DNA from: Zeugodacus cucurbitae
Taxonomy: Eukaryota > Arthropoda > Insecta > Diptera > Tephritidae
Length of the DNA: 64,000 bases
Direction: 5' to 3'
Assembly: GCF_028554725.1 (NCBI RefSeq)
Contig: NC_071667.1
Coordinates: 86,156,001 to 86,220,000 of the forward strand
This document shows, piece by piece, positions 57,064-64,000 of the stretch; positions within the stretch are counted from its first letter, which is position 1; each line of letters starts with the position of its first letter. A program made the translations under genes and the position numbers. Below the pieces are notes generated by a model. It was not told where the DNA came from and did no database searches. It was given only the letters and a program-made list of their open reading frames with translations.

Positions 57064-57178
57064 ATGGTAATTCGCACATCACAGAGCCGTCAACGACTGA
57101 AGATTTTCCTCACAGTCTGCGCTATAAATATTACAGTGCGATTTGCGAACGTAGAAGGATGCTCGCAGCCGAAGCATG
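57064..57178 (+). CDS. Possible first coding exon of a plus-strand secreted protein
   Basis: ATG in good context (AAAATGG) opens MVIRTSQSRQRLKIFLTVCA, then INITVRFANVEGCSQPKH, and meets a donor GTGAGC after 38 codons plus one base. The basic N-terminus followed by IFLTVCAINITV resembles a weak signal peptide. Upstream, TATATAT near 56995-57001 and an initiator-like GTCAGAC near 57029-57035 stand about 33 bases apart. No following exon was identified. If real, its transcript would run antiparallel through the yellow-family gene. The frame stays open to 57255, so it could also be an unspliced short frame. Confidence 0.28.
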
Positions 57179-57394
57179 GTGAGCTTTTGGCAACGAAAGA
57201 GAGAGAGAGCCGAAATCGAAAAGGACTCGTTGAAGTGCGAACCATGCCCAGTTGAGTGTGGCTACGCGCTCTTAATTTTTGTAAAGAGCGATTAGCGCTT
57301 CCACGCGGAATCTTCTGTTATTTGAAATCATACTTCTACATAATTTATATTCCAACGGAAATTTTTTGGGATTTTTTAATTTTGTTAAATGAGT

Positions 57395-57400
57395 TTTATT
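57395..57400 (-). terminator. Poly(A) signal AATAAA of the yellow-family gene
   Basis: AATAAA on the minus strand lies about 140 bases after the stop codon at 57540-57542. It is the first canonical signal downstream that I found. Confidence 0.45.
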
Positions 57401-57539
57401 TGCCTAAACTTTCGGAAAATCATAATCACCAGAATGCATTAACAACAAAATATGAGCAACAATATTTACAGATGAGAATTCTTAAACAATTACATGAATA
57501 TTCATTACATTTTCGCGTTGAAGAAAGAACACCTTTCAC

Positions 57540-58203
57540 TTAGTTGCCGCTGTGACCCAGACTGTAACTGTAGCCCAGCTGGCCGAGTTGGAAAACACTG
57601 GCCGCCGTCGGCACACTGCTTCCGGTGAACGTATGCAGGCCGATTCGAGGGCCTTGCAGCTGATAAAGTTTTGAACTCGGTGCGAGACTGAAGGCTGGAT
57701 TGAGCGTTGGTGCGACTCGCTCGAGCCCGCTCCTGTAACCACCGTCATTCAAAGCGCTCGCATTCACGCCATTCACGTAAAGTTCGCTGCTGACGCGATC
57801 AGTGGGCGTGAATAGTCTCTGCGAGGACACGGCACTTCGGCTGGGATACTTGATACGCATGAGTCGGAAGTTGATCTCATCCCGGTTCACTGTTTGTAGT
57901 GTGAAACGGTTGAATTTCGAGGACATGGCATAGACCACGTCATTCTCCCATGGCGATGCGCTTATATCGGCTACGAACTGCAGTGCATTCACGTCGTAGG
58001 AGAGCACCGCCTGTTGCTTAGTTTGTGGGTGCCAAGATACGATCGCAGTCTCTGTAACTGGGCTGAAGAGCAGGCTACCATCTTGTGGCGCGAGATAAAG
58101 TGGAAGACCTTGAGATGACTTCTTGCCCAAGAAGCGTATTGGTAAAATGTCATGCAATTGACGTGGTCCAGCGCGCAGGGCATCCTTGGTTATGGAGAAG
58201 ATG
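57540..58203 (-). CDS. Yellow-family exon 5 with stop
   Basis: The exon encodes residues 278-498, from IFSITKDALRAGPRQLHDIL to a Gly/Ser/Tyr-containing tail ending YSYSLGHSGN and TAA. The last 80 or so residues lie past the conserved domain and are lineage-variable in this family. The acceptor is TCACAG. Confidence 0.93.
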
Positions 58204-59448
58204 CTGTGAGTACATGAAAGAGTTTATATTATATTTTTTAGTATGTTTAACAACTCGATGATATCAACATGAAGTGACAATTTTCTATAAATGAAATTCA
58301 ATTTAATGTTCTTACCGATCTGTAGCCAGCGGTTGGAAATAAAGTATTCCATTTACTGTGTCGAAAGCTAAGCCGATGACGCCATCACTTATGAAGAACT
58401 TGTCGTTTAGGATTTGTATTAAACCAAAGTCGGGATCGGGCCACATAGCCGGGTGTGAGAGACGCCAAACCATGTCACGTGCTCCGTCGTAGACAATGAT
58501 CGCTGATCAGCAATCCAAAAATGAAATAATTTCCAAACAATGAAGAATTAGTAATTGCCACTTTAAATGGCATTTCTAAAGTGAAACATATGTGTATAGT
58601 ACAGTAGCCCTAAACTTACCAGGTCTTACTGTATCAGCAATGTAGACAAAGACATCGTCGCAGGTCCCTGAAGTGGATGTGGTTTCGTCGACGATCAAAT
58701 TTACGAGAATCGACTGATTGCGCAAGACATCATTCTGTTATTAAATATTTCCCAATAAACATTAGCAAAAGATTCAGTTAACTACATTGCGTCTTGAAGT
58801 TGCTCACCGGTAGTTCAATGCGCCGCACCACTTGATCCGTATTCAAATCGAATACCAATATCTTGGGTCGGCAGGTTTGCTCGGAGTCTTCGAAAGTGCG
58901 CGAAACGCCGGCGTCTAGGATCCACAAACGGTTGCAAGAATCGATGCGCATGCGATACACCGACACCAAATACGAGTCGCTGCAGTTGAACGAGCTGCGG
59001 CCGCTGACCGTGTACGTCCAGTCGGGATAGGACTACAAGATAAGAGTGTGTAAATACGTAAGAAAGAATTCATTAAAATTAAGTGTGAAAATGTGTAAAA
59101 TTGATTGATTGCGGTATTCCATGCATTCGATGCGGCACTTACTCGTAAGATCGGCGACTCGCTGTAGTCCGACTTCGAAATGTAGGCAACGGTTGTCGGC
59201 ACGCCGGCAAAGAGCTTCGGTGTAGCAATGAAAATCCGGTCATAAGCCACTGTCATACTCGTCGGCACCACGTTGATCGGATTGTAGTAGTCGGGGTCGG
59301 AGACGGGCGCATGCGGCGGAAATTCGTACGAGAAAAGCTTCCATTGCTTAACGATTTCCAAATTGGATCGCACGGCTAGAGAGCCGCCAAACAACACGTT
59401 GTGGGCAATCAGCAGTGCCACCAACAAAATGTTGCGCACGCGCCACAT
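57540..59448 (-). CDS. Yellow/MRJP-family secreted protein, five exons, complete
   Basis: Five exons (59143-59448, 58808-59032, 58620-58734, 58316-58502, 57540-58203) join in phase to 498 residues. The N-terminus MWRVRNILLVALLIAHNVLF is a clear signal peptide, so the protein is probably secreted. Yellow-family landmarks follow in order: WKLFSYEFPP, NVVPTSM, SCNRLWILDAG, PKILVFDL, VFVYIADT, IIVYDGARDMVWRLSHPAMW, GLAFD...LYFQPLA, then ISASPWENDVVYAMSSKFNR and INFRLMR. Family members act in cuticle pigmentation (dopachrome conversion) or have unknown roles in beta-propeller form. An upstream in-frame ATG at 59532 would bury the signal peptide, so 59448 is preferred. Two N-glycosylation sequons (NCS, NQS) are visible. 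Which paralogue this is cannot be settled by eye; yellow-k is one to test first. No break was seen. Confidence 0.93.
58316..58502 (-). CDS. Yellow-family exon 4
   Basis: The exon encodes residues 216-278: IIVYDGARDMVWRLSHPAMW, PDPDFGLIQILNDKFFISDG and GLAFDTVNGILYFQPLATD. The acceptor is GATCAG and the donor GTAAGAAC. Confidence 0.92.
58620..58734 (-). CDS. Yellow-family exon 3
   Basis: The exon encodes residues 178-216: NDVLRNQSILVNLIVDETTS and CDDVFVYIADTVRP. The acceptor is AACAG and the donor GTAAGTTT. Only 73 bases of intron separate it from exon 2. Confidence 0.93.
58808..59032 (-). CDS. Yellow-family exon 2
   Basis: The exon encodes residues 103-177: SYPDWTYTVSGRSSFNCSDS, then the family signature RMRIDSCNRLWILDAG and TCRPKILVFDLNTDQVVRRI. 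The acceptor is TTGTAG and the donor GTGAGC. Confidence 0.93.
59143..59448 (-). CDS. Yellow-family exon 1
   Basis: The exon encodes residues 1-102: signal peptide, then VKQWKLFSYEFPPHAP, YYNPINVVPTSMTVAYDRIF and ESPILR. The donor GTAAGTGCC gives phase 0. Confidence 0.9.
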
Positions 59449-59546
59449 ATTGACAGTTACTTGCGCACGTTTTGCTATGTGAAATGCTTGTGTCGGTCCG
59501 ATTAAACGCCTCGTTGATTTGATGTGGGACAAGCAGTGAAAGAGTT

Positions 59547-59582
59547 TTTGACAGCAGCACTTTTAACTAACGGCACCATATA
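59547..59582 (-). promoter_or_regulatory. Possible core promoter of the yellow-family gene
   Basis: On the minus strand TATATGG (59576-59582) stands about 30 bases before TGTCAAA (59547-59553), an initiator-like sequence. The start codon lies about 100 bases further on. The spacing is right, but each element is weak. Confidence 0.25.
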
Positions 59583-62500
59583 CAAATAAAAACGGCTGTT
59601 AAGTGGACAGTTAATTGGCGAGACAAATTAAATAAATATTTTAATGGTTCGATATAAGTATTCAGCGATCTAATTTCAATTACCATAGCAAATAAATTGC
59701 TTTATAAAATAAAATATTGAGAATATAATCATTGAGAATATTCTCAATATTTTATTTATAGCGGCATAATGGAATTTTATTATTATTATTTATATTGTTG
59801 TTGTTACATTATACTTTATATATTAATAAAGATAGTTAATTCACTTATTGAACAGCAACTCTTATTACAATCGCAAATGTGTAGCAGCGTCTAGATACTG
59901 CTTATAAAAAATAAATAAATAAGCAAATCACTTCAATATTTTCAATAACTCTTCAGCAAATTCACTGCTACAATATTTTGCCTTCACGATTTAACAAATT
60001 GGTCTCACTCTTTGCCGCTCCACTCCGAGCTAAAACCAAAACTATTCACTTCACGACTTATCACTGGTAATTTGTTGGTCTTCAAGAGCTGAGGCTGAGG
60101 CTAAAAATATTGCCGAATGCTACACTTATCTACTTACCGGCTCGTACTCATGTGTGTATTATTCAATGCAACATTGACGGAAATACAGGCCACTTACATT
60201 TGCATGGACCACCATGTGCCCAAATGGCATAAATACTTGGCTATGTAAGCACTTAGGCATGACTATGTAATGTATTTGCTTCAGCGCGATTCAATTTTCG
60301 ATTGACCACACTCGGCTGCTGTAACCCCTGCGGAGCACGCTGAGCAGACGAGCGCGTTCACAGATAAACATAAATACATATTTACAAAGAGATACACGCT
60401 TACAGCGCGTTTCCCCAAAAATAAACTACAAGCAGTCAAATGAATTATAATTTTTTCGGCTCACCAATTCAATTATATTGGAAATGGGAAGCATAAATAC
60501 GAATATTTATATGTCACAGTGTGTTTGCTTGTATATACAGCGATTGGTGTTCAATATGAGAGCCACAGTATGGAGAAAATATAGCATTAATTAAGAAATA
60601 TAGCATTAAAACAAGAAATTATTTTCATCCAGACATTGGCACTATTTTCTAGGAAGGAAGTATTTAGGTGAAAGGAAAATTTCAAAAAATATAGAAAATT
60701 GCAACGATTGACTTTTGAACTGAAACAGATTAAGGAGAAGCCTAGATTAATCGAAATTTATTTTATATGTGCAATATTGCTACAAATAATTTTGATTATA
60801 TCTTCATGTATAGACTTAATTATTTAAACTAATTAAATATATTAGGAATCGTGCTCAGCCACACTTTATTTTATAACGCAAAAGTACGATTTTCCATATT
60901 GCGCAATAAATTACATACAATTATTTTAACTGCGGTGCTGCTGGCTATTGATTTTCGAATATTTTTATAAAATAATTATGTTTGGTCGTGTGTGTGCTTG
61001 CTCTACTTTCGAGAATATGTTATACTATAAATATATAAATTAATATATATATATATATATATATGGTATAAATTAAGCCAATTTCAGTCAGCAATAAATA
61101 TTTGCAAATTTAAACGCTGTGACCACACCTGTGGCTGCAACTCGTATCTTGAATATTGAGCTAATGCCGTTGATCGAATTTTTTTGCGCTTGATGGATGT
61201 GATTCAATGCAAATTGTGGCACGGCGGCGTCGTTGGAGTCACTGTCATAATGGCAGCTATCAAAATAAATTGTATGCATTTCGCAGTATTTATATTTATT
61301 GGAGTTATATTCAGTTTGCCTACACGAAACTAGTAATTCATTACACTAGCTTTACCGAGAGCTACAAGAATCTGCTATAAAGATTTTACACTTCAAAAAC
61401 TATGAAACAGATTAACATTTTCGGAGTAGGGAACCTTAGAAAATCAACTGAAGGTACTCAAAGCACAGTAAAATCTCGAAGTGTTGAAGGGTGGTTCAAG
61501 TAGCTGCATTAAAAGTCAACAATTCCGAAATTTCGAAATACTTTGTCAGTTACTAAAATGCTGTAGATTTAATAAAACGATTTCTGACGGCCTCTGGTTC
61601 AAACCAGACGGAGTTGTGCTTAAAAATGTCGCAACTGCTGGCAAACGAAAGCAATAACAACACCAACAAGGCATTCGACCCACATAAGCAGATCAAAAGT
61701 GCAGATTTTTTCATCACGTTCATGAGTCATGTAAATATGTGTTCATTGTAGAGGGTCCGACCGGCAAGCCAAGTGGTGCTGTGGGCGTTTCACTAACCGT
61801 TCAGCGGTAGCTCCACTTATGGGCGGTTTATTGCACACGTGACTATCGCTACAAAATTCGAGTTTCCGCAGAGCGCATACGCTAGAATACATAATTGCAT
61901 GCTCGCACGGCGCAAGCGTAGCTCAACAGAGTTGTTCGCGCTTTTTTCACCAATTTTTCACATATCACATTTGCCATTTAACATTTGCTTTGTTATTTTT
62001 TGGGTTTGTGTCTTTTTTGCTTTGACATCCTGGTGACCGTTTGTGCCACACAGTTCCTCAGCTATTTAATTGCCCAAACAAAGAGTTAACGATCAGGTGT
62101 ACTGAGCCTTATACGGAAATCAGAAAATAAACAAAAACAAAGTGCAACAGCCGAAAATGAAGGATCGAGACCAGTGTCTTAGGAATGGTAATATTTTTAT
62201 ACTAAATATATGTACATTTCGATGTTAATTGTTTGCCTTGTACTTTATAACGTTGCAAGTATATATATATGCATCCTATTTAATACGGTACAAATGGCAC
62301 ATGCATGCAAACAATAGCCAATAGACATTGCTAGGGGGACAACAAAATTGTGTTAATCCACAACCGGTTTGAAAAAAGCAGAATTTTAGCAAGAGCTGTG
62401 ACGGTGGAAAGACAACATCGACGGTAGCTGCTGAAGGTTTCAATAAAGAGTAACTTTGTACAGGAGATCAAGCTAACAAGTGAGCTATTAATTAATTGGC

Positions 62501-64000
62501 ACTGTTTTAAAATTGCGCAAACCATTATTTAACAATAAACTCATTTAATTAATAATCACAGATTCTCTTCAAAATTACTTTCGTATATTACTTCAATTAC
62601 AAAATCTGTAGTTTATGGCTAATATATATCACATATCATTTCCACTACTTGGTTAGATTTTGTGCGACACGTTCTGAGCTGTAATTATCAGCTTTGTCGT
62701 TAAATCTTCACATAATAATCTTAAAACCCGGAAACCAATGACGCTACAGATCAAATCTTTAATTATCGAATAAGCGTCGCGGAACTATAGACTTTTGTAT
62801 TTATAACGGCCAACATACTTTACGAACTGTAATCAGACTTAATAGAATTCAATCGACAAATATTCTTGTGTTTTGGTTTCCTGATCGTCTAATATTGCAA
62901 CTGTTTCCTCAACGCTCCCATCGATAAGTTTTTCCCGTACGATTCATATTGGCGAAGCAGAAACCTTATTCCCTTTCCAATTAATGAAGTCTATTAGATT
63001 TGTTTTGTTTCGAAAGAAGCGAAAAAGTTACACATAACGATTGGATTTTCTTGCTCAATTGTTATATAAAATTTGGCAAACCGAAACTTGGGAAAATTGT
63101 CAAAATGCCACAAAGGCCGCCGTCGGCCCGGAAGCGAATATTTTACCAAAGTTAACAACTAAAGTCGTCTTTTAGTAATCGAGAGTAGGAAATACAATGT
63201 CATTTAAATATGACTAAGTAGGAGCGCCGTCGCGCCACGTAATTGTCATGTAAATGAGAGCAATGAATATCTTAGTGACTAAGACGTTAGACTCGTTATT
63301 CAAATCAATTTTGCACAAATATTTATAAATATTTTGTCGAAATTTTTCAAATATATATATATTGATTCGTGAGTTCGAGCTGAACTCTCTTTCATTATTT
63401 TCCATCCAAAATTTTAGATTGTTTGAGTTGTTTGTATTCGCAAATGCCTTTTTGGTGCTGTAATTACGGGTTTTAGCTTTTATTGCTTGTTTACATACAC
63501 CTGTTTGAGTGTGGCGAAGTGGAGTCATTTTGACAGAGTTTAATACATGCTAATTGTGGCTAACGGTAGTTACAATCAAATTAAGTGATTAAAATATGCA
63601 TGAATTGAATTTTAATTGAAACTCTCGACGCATTGGCGCTTTAGTTTTCTTGTATTTGCCATTTTAAATTTATTGGTGTGAGTTTTATGAGGAGACACCG
63701 CACTAATTGATAATGGATACTGGTGTTAAGTGAGAAGTGTAACTCTTGTAGACAAGTAGTGTTAAGGATGGAGTATGTTCACCTATGGACAGAAGATTGG
63801 ATTGAAGATAAGTCAATCAATGCTCTCTGACTTTTTTTTTGTACATCGTTTTGTTTCAGATATTTCGAACATTAAATGTATAAAAGATCGGTGGGTTTGA
63901 GTTGAATGTCTTAAAATCTTACTAATTATATGGAATAGAAATAACCTAGTATCTCTCGGTATTGTTTGTGATACATACATATGATTCCAGTAGTATCTTT
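59583..64000. other. Upstream flank of the yellow-family gene, no gene seen
   Basis: This is AT-rich non-coding sequence with an (AT)11 run at 61043-61064 and a perfect 7-bp stem (TCTGGTT..AACCAGA) near 61595-61612. Yellow-family genes usually hold their tissue enhancers upstream; none can be pinpointed here. The short frames in this stretch have no supporting context. Confidence 0.55.
61043..61064. repeat. (AT)11 microsatellite
   Basis: This is a perfect alternating AT run about 1.6 kb upstream of the yellow-family start. Confidence 0.9.

Noticed and set aside
61088..61279. Minus-strand 63-codon frame upstream of the yellow-family gene
   Set aside because: It looked somewhat protein-like, but no splice partner, promoter or recognised motif was found.
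61595..61612. TCTGGTTCAAACCAGA, similar to a tRNA T-arm
   Set aside because: No acceptor, D or anticodon stems could be assembled around it.
1..64000. CRISPR arrays, operons, phage or plasmid functions
   Set aside because: Spliced genes, intron structure and transposon types show a eukaryotic chromosome; no spaced direct-repeat array was seen.

Overview
The window looks like part of a higher dipteran (fly) chromosome, most likely a tephritid fruit fly. This is inferred from AT-rich spacers, long repeat-studded introns, GT/AG-spliced exons almost identical in protein to Drosophila Gycbeta100B, and an interspersed repeat of a kind I associate with tephritids. No prokaryotic operon structure is present.

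Positions 1-52464 are dominated by one minus-strand gene, the soluble guanylyl cyclase beta subunit (Gycbeta100B orthologue). Fifteen coding exons were placed by splice sites, and every exon-exon junction is in phase: 52462-52464 (ATG only), 48995-49068, 17376-17476, 17000-17118, 15854-16003, 14671-14959, 13764-14201, 12036-12147, 11646-11805, 11357-11439, 9554-9724, 9303-9374, 9038-9203, 7032-7169 and 2296-2453. Together they encode about 744 residues: the H-NOX haem domain, a low-complexity linker, the PAS-like/HNOBA region, a coiled coil and most of the cyclase catalytic domain. The last exon (roughly 40-55 residues) lies beyond the left edge. Intron 2 is about 31.5 kb long.

A plus-strand terminal exon (1077-1701) with a SOCS-box-like start and an acidic tail lies inside the last visible cyclase intron, so the two genes interlock on opposite strands.

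The introns carry several decayed mobile elements: a non-LTR retrotransposon 3' fragment (about 2.88-3.62 kb), an interspersed repeat with hairpin ends (about 5.74-6.89 kb), a 345-bp MITE (12.94-13.29 kb), a Tc1-like element with paired inverted/direct repeats (38.86-40.15 kb) and a 363-bp mariner-type MITE (50.27-50.63 kb). A few short open frames with protein-like composition are listed at low confidence.

On the right, a complete five-exon minus-strand yellow/MRJP-family gene (57540-59448, 498 residues, signal peptide) is followed by about 4.5 kb of apparently non-coding upstream DNA. A possible plus-strand first exon with TATA and initiator elements lies at 57064-57178, just past the yellow 3' end. 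The cyclase makes cGMP in response to NO and the yellow-family protein is secreted; nothing in the sequence links their functions.
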